From the NCBI GenBank assembly GCA_946610835.1, contig CAMOCU010000029.1, positions 1-8,592 on the forward strand: a stretch of DNA of 8,592 bases, given 5' to 3'. The stretch is from an uncultured Clostridia bacterium. Its GTDB lineage: Bacteria > Bacillota > Clostridia > Oscillospirales > Acutalibacteraceae. The notes under the pieces are model-generated. The model was not told the origin of the DNA. It did not search any database and was given only the letters and a program-made list of their open reading frames with translations. Positions 1-6,050 of this stretch are shown one piece after another; within the stretch, counting starts at the first letter, position 1, and the number at the start of each line of letters is the position of its first letter. Position numbers and translations under genes: made by a program.

Positions 1-284
1 TCGGCGGATGCGGTCTGGAATTCGGTGAGGGGAGCAGAGTCTTTGCTTTTTTGCGCCTGACGCGCAGCGCACAGCAGGGCGGAAGCGACGGCGTGCTGCA
101 GATTTCGTCCGCTGTTCCCGGCACGTTATATGGCAAGGACAGCGTTCAAAAGGATACGGCATGGTTTCCGGAAACGAGCGTATACTATGCGCGTCAAGCG
201 CATGAAATCGGCGGCAATGCGCAGGCAATGGCGTTGCTCAAACAGCTTGCGCTGCAGGAAAAGGAGACGGATCACTCGGCATGA
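1..284 (+). CDS. C-terminal end of an unidentified protein (5' end outside window)
   Basis: The frame is open from the left edge (first complete codon at 3) to the TGA at 282-284, giving about 93 residues of the C-terminus. The stop overlaps the ATG of the potassium channel gene in an ATGA arrangement (281-284), so the two genes are probably translationally coupled in one operon. The visible piece has a short beta-strand-like stretch (RVFAFLRLTR, then GVLQISSAVPGTLY) and a C-terminal helix-like, Ala/Leu/Gln-rich end. I do not recognise a family and assign no function. A TTG at 51 could be read as a start, but it has no convincing ribosome binding site and the frame continues upstream of it. 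High GC at third codon positions and the tight overlap support real coding. Confidence 0.6.
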   Translation, partial: GGCGLEFGEGSRVFAFLRLTRSAQQGGSDGVLQISSAVPGTLYGKDSVQKDTAWFPETSVYYARQAHEIGGNAQAMALLKQLALQEKETDHSA

Positions 285-1669
285 AAATGCATACGACACG
301 GCACACGCAAACGCGCGGTTTATCGCCGGTACATCTGATTCCGCTGAGTTTTCTGGCGGCGGTTCTTGCGGGGACGCTGCTGCTGCTGTTACCTGTTTCG
401 ACAGCGCCTGGCCAGCATACGGATCCCCTGACTGCGCTGTTTACGGCGACGACCTCCGTTTGTGTGACCGGGCTTGTGGTGGTGGATACATATCTGCACT
501 GGAGTCTGTTCGGGAAAATCGTGATTTTATTTTTGATCCAGCTTGGCGGGCTGGGCATCATAACGGTGCTGTCCACATTGATGCTGCTGCTCGGGCGCAA
601 ATTTACGCTTTCCGACAGGACGCTGCTAAGCGAAACGTTCAACCTGAGCACCCGCTCCGGGCTGCTGCAGTTCCTTTCCAAAGTCGTTGCCGGCACCTTT
701 TTGATGGAAGGGATCGGCGCCGCGCTGTACTGTGTACGGTTCATTCCGCGTTTCGGCGCCGCGCGCGGAATCTGGTATGCGGTTTTCCATGCCATATCCG
801 CGTTCTGCAACGCCGGGATCGACATTCTCGGCCCGGACAGTTTGTGCGCATGGGCGTCGGACGGATATTTTTTGTGTGTGACCATGGCGCTGATCGTGGC
901 CGGCGGACTCGGGTTTGTGGTTTGGTTCGATCTGACAGATTCCCTGTCCTCACTGCTGCACCGCAAGGATGTTTTGCGGCGCGGAAAACGGCGGCTGAGC
1001 GAGCATACGCGCCTTGTCCTGCGCAGTACGGCGGCGCTGATCGTGTTCGGCGCACTGTTTATTTATCTTGCCGAGCGCGAGAATCCTGATACGATCGGGC
1101 GGATGCCTGTCGCTCAGGCGCTGCTCAACAGTGTATTTCAATCCGTGACCTTCCGCACGGCGGGTTTTGCTTCGGTGCCGCAGCAATCGCTCACCGATGT
1201 ATCCTGCCTGGTGGGATATATCTGGATGTTTATCGGCGGTTCGCCGGTCGGCACGGCGGGCGGCGTAAAAACCGTGACCATGTTCATTGTGATCTGGAAC
1301 GCGTTCTGCTATATTGCGCACCGGCGTTCCACGGCAATCTTCCGCAGGCGCATTTCCGAAACAATGATCCGCAAAGCTGCCGCGATCGTTGTGGTCAGTC
1401 TGCTGTTTTCGCTGGCGTTTTCCGCGCTGCTGGCCGCGGTCAGCGGTGCGCCGCTGCGCGATGCGCTGTACGAAATCTTCAGCGCGCTTGCCACGGTCGG
1501 ACTTTCGCGCGGATTAACGCCGACGCTTGGCGCGGCGTCACGGCTGATTGTGATTTTGTCGATGTATCTCGGCCGGATTGGGCCGATTTCCATGGCGCTG
1601 TTTTTTGCCAATGTACGTACCGGCAATCAGGGCACGGAATATGCCGAAGGCAGATTTTATGTAGGATAG
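281..1669 (+). CDS. ktrB: Potassium uptake channel subunit, TrkH/KtrB family
   Basis: This 462-residue integral membrane protein is the ion-conducting subunit of a Ktr-type K+ uptake system, which pairs with the RCK protein KtrA made from the next gene. The four pseudo-repeated M1-P-M2 units of the family can be followed. Their selectivity-filter loops are TSVCVTGL (residues 58-65), FCNAGI (175-180), TAGF (293-296) and ATVGLS (404-409), each with the filter glycine. GGSPVGTAGGVKT (319-331) matches the flexible intramembrane gate loop in the third unit. The N-terminus is short, as in KtrB rather than the longer TrkH proteins, and the length is typical. The start is the ATG in the ATGA overlap with the preceding gene; a purine-rich GGAAAAGGAG lies just upstream. 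Family knowledge suggests gating by KtrA with ATP/ADP and often c-di-AMP; regulation is not visible in this sequence. Confidence 0.95.
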   Translation: MKMHTTRHTQTRGLSPVHLIPLSFLAAVLAGTLLLLLPVSTAPGQHTDPLTALFTATTSVCVTGLVVVDTYLHWSLFGKIVILFLIQLGGLGIITVLSTLMLLLGRKFTLSDRTLLSETFNLSTRSGLLQFLSKVVAGTFLMEGIGAALYCVRFIPRFGAARGIWYAVFHAISAFCNAGIDILGPDSLCAWASDGYFLCVTMALIVAGGLGFVVWFDLTDSLSSLLHRKDVLRRGKRRLSEHTRLVLRSTAALIVFGALFIYLAERENPDTIGRMPVAQALLNSVFQSVTFRTAGFASVPQQSLTDVSCLVGYIWMFIGGSPVGTAGGVKTVTMFIVIWNAFCYIAHRRSTAIFRRRISETMIRKAAAIVVVSLLFSLAFSALLAAVSGAPLRDALYEIFSALATVGLSRGLTPTLGAASRLIVILSMYLGRIGPISMALFFANVRTGNQGTEYAEGRFYVG

Positions 1670-1678
1670 GAGTAGAAT

Positions 1679-2326
1679 ATGGAACGTTCAATTGCAGTGC
1701 TGGGAATGGGCGAGTTCGGGCAGAGCCTTGCGGACAATCTGGCGATTCTCGGTGCGGATGTGATGGTTGTGGATCGTGACCGCGAATTGGTGCAGGAGTA
1801 TGCGTCCAAGGTAACGGTTTCGGTTTGCGCCGACTTGGCGGATGAGCAGCAGCTCGGGGAGCTGGGGCTGGAGAATATGGATACGGTCGTTGTGGCGATG
1901 GGGTCGAGCCTTGCCGCAAGCGTGATGTCCGTGATGGTTGCCAAAGAAAAAAATGTTCCCTATGTCCTTGCCAAGGCGTCGTCGCCGAGCATGGCGGCGA
2001 TCCTGATGAAGGTGGGCGCGGACAAGGTGTTCAATCCTGAAGAGGAAAGCGGACTGCGCACGGCGCAGATCCTCACTTCGTCCGCATTTTTGGAACTGAT
2101 CGACGTGGACGATCACTTTTGCGTGGTGGAAATGACGCCGAAAAAGAAATGGATCGGGCGCACATTGGTGGAGCTGGATCTGCGCAGAAAATTGAACGTC
2201 AATGTCATCGCTGCCGCGCAGGCGGCAAACGGCTGGCGGTTCGCGGATCCGTATCAGCCTATTACAGAGGATATGCGGCTGCTGGTCGCGGTGGAAAGAA
2301 AAGATCTTGCGCGTTTGCGCGGATAA
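1679..2326 (+). CDS. ktrA: Potassium channel regulatory subunit, RCK/TrkA family
   Basis: This 215-residue cytosolic protein would form the octameric RCK ring that gates KtrB. The N-terminal Rossmann domain (TrkA_N, roughly 1-130) has the nucleotide-binding GMGEFG at residues 9-14 and an acidic end of the second beta strand, VVDRD (D32), as expected for NAD(H) or ATP/ADP binding. The C-terminal part (about 138-215) fits an RCK_C/TrkA_C domain, which binds c-di-AMP in several Firmicutes; I cannot see whether it does so here. Length agrees with KtrA proteins (about 220 residues). The Shine-Dalgarno AGGAG (1668-1672) overlaps the ktrB stop and sits 6 bases before the ATG, so the two genes form one operon. 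The TAA stop lies within the 4-bp direct repeat of the mobile-element-like insertion that follows directly. Confidence 0.95.
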   Translation: MERSIAVLGMGEFGQSLADNLAILGADVMVVDRDRELVQEYASKVTVSVCADLADEQQLGELGLENMDTVVVAMGSSLAASVMSVMVAKEKNVPYVLAKASSPSMAAILMKVGADKVFNPEEESGLRTAQILTSSAFLELIDVDDHFCVVEMTPKKKWIGRTLVELDLRRKLNVNVIAAAQAANGWRFADPYQPITEDMRLLVAVERKDLARLRG

Positions 2327-2327
2327 A

Positions 2328-2488
2328 GGAAGCACTGATTAAATCCGATGCGCACGAAGGAATGGGTCTTTTTCCGCCATATTGCACCAAAAATCCTTGC
2401 CTTGCGTCAGCAAGCCGGCAGATTTTTTGTACAATCTGCCGAAAAAATCTCTCGTCCCCTCGTACACCCCGATTTAATCAGCGCTTCC
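2328..2488. mobile_element. MITE-like palindromic insertion, 161 bp
   Basis: The ends are 18-bp inverted repeats, GGAAGCACTGATTAAATC at 2328-2345 and its complement at 2471-2488, with one mismatch. TAAA occurs directly outside both ends (2324-2327 and 2489-2492), like a 4-bp target-site duplication. Imperfect complementarity continues inward for about another 25-30 bp per arm. The centre holds two small hairpins: CTTGC/GCAAG at 2401-2414, and CGGCAGATT/AATCTGCCG at 2416-2441 with an 8-base loop. There is no room for a transposase, so this would be a non-autonomous element moved in trans, or a REP-like palindrome. Transcribed, it would form a long hairpin between ktrA and the galactosidase gene. 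I see no good promoter or poly-U terminator inside. The structure is read directly; the mobile-element interpretation is inference. Confidence 0.7.
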
Positions 2489-2498
2489 TAAAACATAC

Positions 2499-2504
2499 AG
2501 GAGG
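2499..2504 (+). promoter_or_regulatory. Ribosome binding site of the alpha-galactosidase gene
   Basis: A perfect AGGAGG lies 5 bases before the ATG at 2510, just outside the right end of the palindromic element. It fixes the start codon. No convincing sigma70 promoter was found between 2327 and 2498, so transcription may come from ktrAB or from an alternative promoter. Confidence 0.85.
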
Positions 2505-2509
2505 CAAAA

Positions 2510-4678
2510 ATGAGTATTTATTTTGATGAACAAAAAAAGCTGTTCCGGCTGGATACGAGCGGCAGCAGTTACGTGATCGGCATTTACGATCAGGGTTACC
2601 TGCTTGGGCTGTATTACGGCGGTCGGATCGAGGACATGCATTTTGACCGCTTTATGACGCGGATCAATTCTTTTTCGCCGTACAATCCTAAGGTTAAGGA
2701 CCGGGAATTCACGCCGGACAGCGCGCCGATGGAATACGGCTGCAACGGTGCAGGCGACTTCCGCATTTCCGCCCTTTGCGTGCGCAATGCCAACGGCGAC
2801 AACGTGACGGACATCCGCTATGCCGCCCATCGGATCTACAAAGGCAAACCGGCCATTGCGGACATGCCGGCAACGTATGCGCTGGACGAGGCGGACTGCA
2901 CCACGCTGGAGATCGACACGGTCGATCGTGTTACAGGACTGGAAGTGACGCTGGTCTACACCGTTTTTGAAACGCAAAGCGTGATGACCAAAAGTGTGCG
3001 TGTACACAACGCCTCCGACTCGCCGCTGGTGATCGAGCGCGTGTTCAGCGCGTGCAATGATTTTCCCACAATGGATTTTGATCTGATTACACTGCACGGC
3101 CGTCATGCGCGCGAACGGCACATCGAACGCCGTGCGCTTGTGCATGGTCTGCAGGGTGTGTCGAGCAAACGCGGCGCGTCCAGCCACAACCAGAATCCGT
3201 TCGCCGCGCTCGTGCGTTCCGGCGCCACGGAGGAAAGCGGAGAGGCATACGGCTTTAACTTTGTCTATTCCGGAAACTTTTCCGCTGTGGCGGAGTGTGA
3301 TTACAACGCTTCCACACGCTTTCTGATGGGCATCAATCCCGAAAGCTTTGAATGGACGCTGCAGAGCGGCGAAACGTTCTTCGCGCCGGAAGTTGTGTGC
3401 GTGTATACGGACAAGGGCATCGGTGAGATGAGCCGGATCTTCCACAGATTTTACAACCGCAATTTGATCCGCGGCACGTTCAAAGACGCCAAACGCCCGC
3501 TGCTGATCAACAGCTGGGAAGCGGCATACTTCGATTTCGACACGCAGAAGCTGCTTGATTTTGCGGACGAGGCCAAGGCGCTGGGAATCGAGATGCTGGT
3601 TATGGACGACGGCTGGTTCGGCAAACGAAACGACGACACAAACAGTCTCGGCGACTGGTATGTCAACACCGACAAGCTGCCGGGCGGTCTGCGTCCGCTT
3701 GTGGACGGCGTGCACGCCAAGGGAATGAAATTCGGCATCTGGTTCGAGCCGGAGATGATCTCGCCGGATTCAGATCTGTTCCGCGCGCATCCGGACTGGC
3801 ATATCCATGTGCAGGGGCGCGATCCCATGCTCAGCCGCCACCAGTATGTGATCGATATGTCCCGCGAAGACGTGCGTGCAAACATCTGGCAGCAGATGTA
3901 CAAGATTTTGTCGGAAAACGACATTGATTACGTCAAATGGGATTTTAACCGCCACATTTCCGACGCGGGCTCTGTGTCGCTGCCGTCGGAACGTCAGAAA
4001 GAGTTCTTTCACCGTTACATGCTCGGTACATATGCGCTGCTTGAAAAATTCGTTTCCACATTCCCGAACATCCTTCTGGAAGGGTGCTCCGGCGGCGGCG
4101 GACGCTTCGATCCCGCAATGCTGTATTATTCACCGCAGATCTGGACGAGCGACCACACAGATCCGATCGAACGTCTGTTTATCCAGTTCGGCACATCCAT
4201 GTGCTACCCGACCTCCGCACAGAGCGCGCATGTTTCCGCGTGTGATCGCACCGGGTACGAAACCAAGGGCAATGTGGCCATGTGGGGCACGTTCGGATAT
4301 GAGCTTGACCCGCGCAAGCTGACCGCGGAGGAGAAAGAGATCGTCCGCCGTCAGATTCAGGATTATCACAAGTATTACGATCTGCACCGCCGCGGCGATC
4401 TGTACCGTTTGGTCAGCCCCTTTGAAAACAGGCACTATGCCGCGTGGGAGATCGTCTCGCCCGAAAAGGACGAATGCCTGTTTACGCTCGTCTGCCTGCG
4501 CCACTTTTTCTGCGGCAGTTTGTATCTGCGCCTGCGCGGTCTGGATCCGGACAAAATGTACACATGCGACCTGGATGGCGAGCAGTACAGCGGCAATTTC
4601 CTTATGCGCGTGGGATACAACATGACCAACCTTGCCAATCAGGACGGCGCGAGCATTCAGATTTTTTTCCACGCTTGA
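2510..4678 (+). CDS. Alpha-galactosidase, glycoside hydrolase family 36
   Basis: This 722-residue enzyme should hydrolyse terminal alpha-1,6-galactose from melibiose, raffinose and stachyose-type sugars, with retention of configuration. It has the full GH36 architecture: an N-terminal beta-sandwich (about 1-325), a TIM barrel (about 330-620) and a C-terminal beta domain. Active-site motifs in order are W336-E337, MDDGWFG with D366/D367, GIWFEPEM, YVKWDFNR with nucleophile D478, EGCSGGGGRFDP with C526, and WTSD with acid/base D548. From memory, these positions coincide with those of Geobacillus stearothermophilus AgaA. There is no signal peptide, so the enzyme is cytosolic and needs imported oligosaccharide; no transporter is present in the window. 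The residue after D548 is His (SDHTD), where most relatives I recall have Asp. The start is set by AGGAGG at 2499-2504. The -35 box of the next promoter overlaps its stop codon. Confidence 0.95.
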   Translation: MSIYFDEQKKLFRLDTSGSSYVIGIYDQGYLLGLYYGGRIEDMHFDRFMTRINSFSPYNPKVKDREFTPDSAPMEYGCNGAGDFRISALCVRNANGDNVTDIRYAAHRIYKGKPAIADMPATYALDEADCTTLEIDTVDRVTGLEVTLVYTVFETQSVMTKSVRVHNASDSPLVIERVFSACNDFPTMDFDLITLHGRHARERHIERRALVHGLQGVSSKRGASSHNQNPFAALVRSGATEESGEAYGFNFVYSGNFSAVAECDYNASTRFLMGINPESFEWTLQSGETFFAPEVVCVYTDKGIGEMSRIFHRFYNRNLIRGTFKDAKRPLLINSWEAAYFDFDTQKLLDFADEAKALGIEMLVMDDGWFGKRNDDTNSLGDWYVNTDKLPGGLRPLVDGVHAKGMKFGIWFEPEMISPDSDLFRAHPDWHIHVQGRDPMLSRHQYVIDMSREDVRANIWQQMYKILSENDIDYVKWDFNRHISDAGSVSLPSERQKEFFHRYMLGTYALLEKFVSTFPNILLEGCSGGGGRFDPAMLYYSPQIWTSDHTDPIERLFIQFGTSMCYPTSAQSAHVSACDRTGYETKGNVAMWGTFGYELDPRKLTAEEKEIVRRQIQDYHKYYDLHRRGDLYRLVSPFENRHYAAWEIVSPEKDECLFTLVCLRHFFCGSLYLRLRGLDPDKMYTCDLDGEQYSGNFLMRVGYNMTNLANQDGASIQIFFHA

Positions 4679-4702
4679 CAATTTGCCATATCGTGCTATA
4701 AT
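4675..4702 (+). promoter_or_regulatory. Sigma70-type promoter of the cobalamin-riboswitch operon
   Basis: A perfect TTGACA (4675-4680) and a perfect TATAAT (4697-4702) are separated by 16 bases, predicting transcription start near 4709. The -35 box overlaps the galactosidase TGA (4676-4678), so no intergenic space is left between gene and promoter. The riboswitch begins at about the predicted RNA 5' end. No terminator lies between the galactosidase gene and this promoter, so some readthrough from upstream is possible. Confidence 0.9.
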
Positions 4703-4711
4703 AACGTTGTA

Positions 4712-4856
4712 AAAATTCTTCGCAGCGAGAACGGGAAAGCGCGGTGCAAATCCGCCGCAACAGCCATTGCCGTAACAGTCGGAATGCCGTCCGCTGCGCC
4801 GTATGCAGTCAGGCCGCAAGGTCTGTTCACCTTTGGGCAAACGGAGGGTGAGTCGT
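4712..4856 (+). ncRNA. Cobalamin riboswitch aptamer
   Basis: The conserved core of the B12 riboswitch is readable: GGGAAAGC at 4733-4740, GGTGCAAATCC at 4743-4753, then GCCGCAACAGCC and GCCGTAACAGTCGG, and a B12-box version GCAGTCAGGCCGCAAGGTCTG at 4805-4825. A 7-bp hairpin with a 9-base loop follows (CACCTTT pairing with GGAGGGTG, about 4829-4850), in the place of the hairpin whose loop makes the kissing contact in this family. Such elements bind adenosyl- or other cobalamins and usually switch expression off when B12 is plentiful. I cannot tell the AdoCbl from the non-AdoCbl class by eye, and the outer boundaries are approximate. Its position 120-260 bases before genes for exported transcobalamin-like proteins fits control of corrinoid uptake. 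Confidence 0.9.
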
Positions 4857-4877
4857 ACGCACAGCAAATCGCAGGCA

Positions 4878-4959
4878 TATCCATGTGCGCAGTGGATAGG
4901 CTTTGTTGTTCATTGTGTGGATACGTGCGTCCTTCCGCCCGGAGGGACGCATAAATTTT
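4878..4959 (+). terminator. Riboswitch expression platform with terminator-like hairpin
   Basis: A 10-bp stem, GCGTCCTTCC (4927-4936) with GGAGGGACGC (4941-4950) closed by a 4-base GCCC loop and containing one G-U pair, is followed by AUAAAUUUU, a weak U tract. This fits an intrinsic terminator acting in the B12-bound state. ACGCAC at 4857-4862 can pair with GUGCGU at 4925-4930, which would break the stem base and could serve as an antiterminator. A smaller hairpin, TATCCA/TGGATA at 4878-4898, precedes it and is followed by a U-rich stretch (4901-4911). Hairpins are read directly; the switching logic is inference. Confidence 0.6.
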
Positions 4960-4977
4960 AAGAAAAGGGTGAAAACA

Positions 4978-6012
4978 GTGAACCTCAAAAAAATCGTATC
5001 CGCATTCCTTTGTATGCTTCTGCTCGTTTTGGCGGTTGTGCCCTGTGCGGCGGCCGAAGCGGTACAGAGCGTCGTCGTTTCCGTTTTGTATGCCGACGGC
5101 GAAACGATCCGTCCGTTTATGGATCTGACTGTTTCCGACGGCGTTTCCGAAGCCTACGGCTACACAGTCGCCGATGTCAATCACAATGGCGAAGCGATCC
5201 GCTCCGTCACCGTTCTGGATGCACTTGTGCAGGCGCACGCCGAAACATATGGCACCGCATATACCGCACAGAGTGCAAAAGATTATTTTTATGTAAACAA
5301 CGGCTATGCGACATCCGCTTTCGGCGCGTCCAAAATGCTCGGCTTTGCTGTCAACGGCGCAACGCCGCACGACGACAAGCTTGTCACGTCCGAGTGGGGC
5401 AGCTATTACACCGGCTATGCAATGGATGAAGCTGTTGTGCAGGACGGCGATGTGATCACACTGTATGCCTATACGGACACGCAGGGCTGGTCGGATCTGT
5501 TCCCGATCTTTTCCGAAAAATCCATGGATCTGCAGGCGGGCGAACAGACCGCAGTGACGATCCGCGGATACAGCATGGGCTTTTACGGCTGCAATGAGCA
5601 GAGCGTGATCGACGCCAACACGATTCCCCTGACCGGCGCTGCTGTCAGCTGGACGCAGGACTTTAAGACGTATCAGCCTGCCGGTTCACCCGATGCGCTG
5701 GGCAAGCTGGAGCTTACCGCGCCGCAGACGGAAGGGGAATGGTATCTTGTTGTGCGTGGTGCAGCGAACGGAACGCCGGTTGTGGCCAGTGCATGCTGCG
5801 TGCATGTCGGCGAGGATCCCGCAAAGGATGCGCGCTGGTTCCCGATCGGACTGCGTCCGGTGTGCACACTGCGCGACAAAGTTCTGACGATCGGCGTCAA
5901 TCTGCATTTGCGCGACCGCAACGGCAAGGCGGATGACTGCTGGGCGGTGTATGCGCTGCAGATCGTCTTTAACGGACTGCACACGCAGTTCCGGATTCTT
6001 CACGGCGTTTAA
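4978..6012 (+). CDS. Secreted transcobalamin-beta-like (DUF4430-like) protein
   Basis: The GTG at 4978 gives 344 residues and is preferred: it is followed by a classical signal peptide (MNLKK, hydrophobic 6-22, AAA before E27) and preceded by AAAAGGGTG 8 bases upstream. An in-frame ATG at 4903 would put the riboswitch terminator hairpin inside the coding sequence and bury the signal peptide. After the signal come a domain at about 29-170 and an Ig-like beta-rich region at about 183-290. The first has VLDALVQAHAETYG (79-92), GFAVNG (122-127) and VQDGDVITLYAYTD (154-167), the pattern of the transcobalamin-like C-terminal domain family (DUF4430). The last 55 residues are not recognised, with a hydrophobic/amphipathic end (ALQIVFNGLHTQFRILHGV). 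As first gene behind the cobalamin riboswitch, it is inferred to bind or hand over corrinoids outside the membrane. Domain assignment is moderate; export is fairly sure. Confidence 0.75.
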   Translation: MNLKKIVSAFLCMLLLVLAVVPCAAAEAVQSVVVSVLYADGETIRPFMDLTVSDGVSEAYGYTVADVNHNGEAIRSVTVLDALVQAHAETYGTAYTAQSAKDYFYVNNGYATSAFGASKMLGFAVNGATPHDDKLVTSEWGSYYTGYAMDEAVVQDGDVITLYAYTDTQGWSDLFPIFSEKSMDLQAGEQTAVTIRGYSMGFYGCNEQSVIDANTIPLTGAAVSWTQDFKTYQPAGSPDALGKLELTAPQTEGEWYLVVRGAANGTPVVASACCVHVGEDPAKDARWFPIGLRPVCTLRDKVLTIGVNLHLRDRNGKADDCWAVYALQIVFNGLHTQFRILHGV

Positions 6013-6050
6013 GCAAACGCGTTACATCAAAAGAGAAGGGGATGACCGGT

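Noticed and set aside
130..1089. 319-residue + strand frame overlapping the ktrB start
   Set aside because: It is Arg/Ala/Cys-rich with no family pattern and out of frame with the clear KtrB reading of the same DNA.
1688..2335. Minus-strand 215-residue frame covering ktrA
   Set aside because: It mirrors a clear RCK protein gene and is His/Arg-rich with no domain pattern.
2402..2435. Possible promoter TTGCGT ... TACAAT inside the palindromic element
   Set aside because: The spacer is 22 bases, too long for sigma70, and both hexamers fall in hairpin arms that explain them.
2416..2441. Hairpin as an intrinsic terminator of ktrAB
   Set aside because: No U tract follows it on either strand (it is followed by GAAAAAA on the + strand), so it is treated as internal structure of the element.
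2474..3715. Long minus-strand open frame opposite the alpha-galactosidase
   Set aside because: It lies wholly opposite a strongly supported GH36 gene, has no recognisable protein pattern and no ribosome binding site, and is typical of antisense frames in GC-rich genes.
4903..4977. Upstream ATG extension of the first riboswitch-controlled gene
   Set aside because: It would run through the terminator-like hairpin and place 25 extra residues before a well-formed signal peptide; GTG 4978 has a suitable ribosome binding site.
6042..6050. ATG 6042 as start of the propeller gene
   Set aside because: AAGGGG directly abuts this ATG, leaving no spacing; ATG 6051 is correctly spaced and starts a normal signal peptide.
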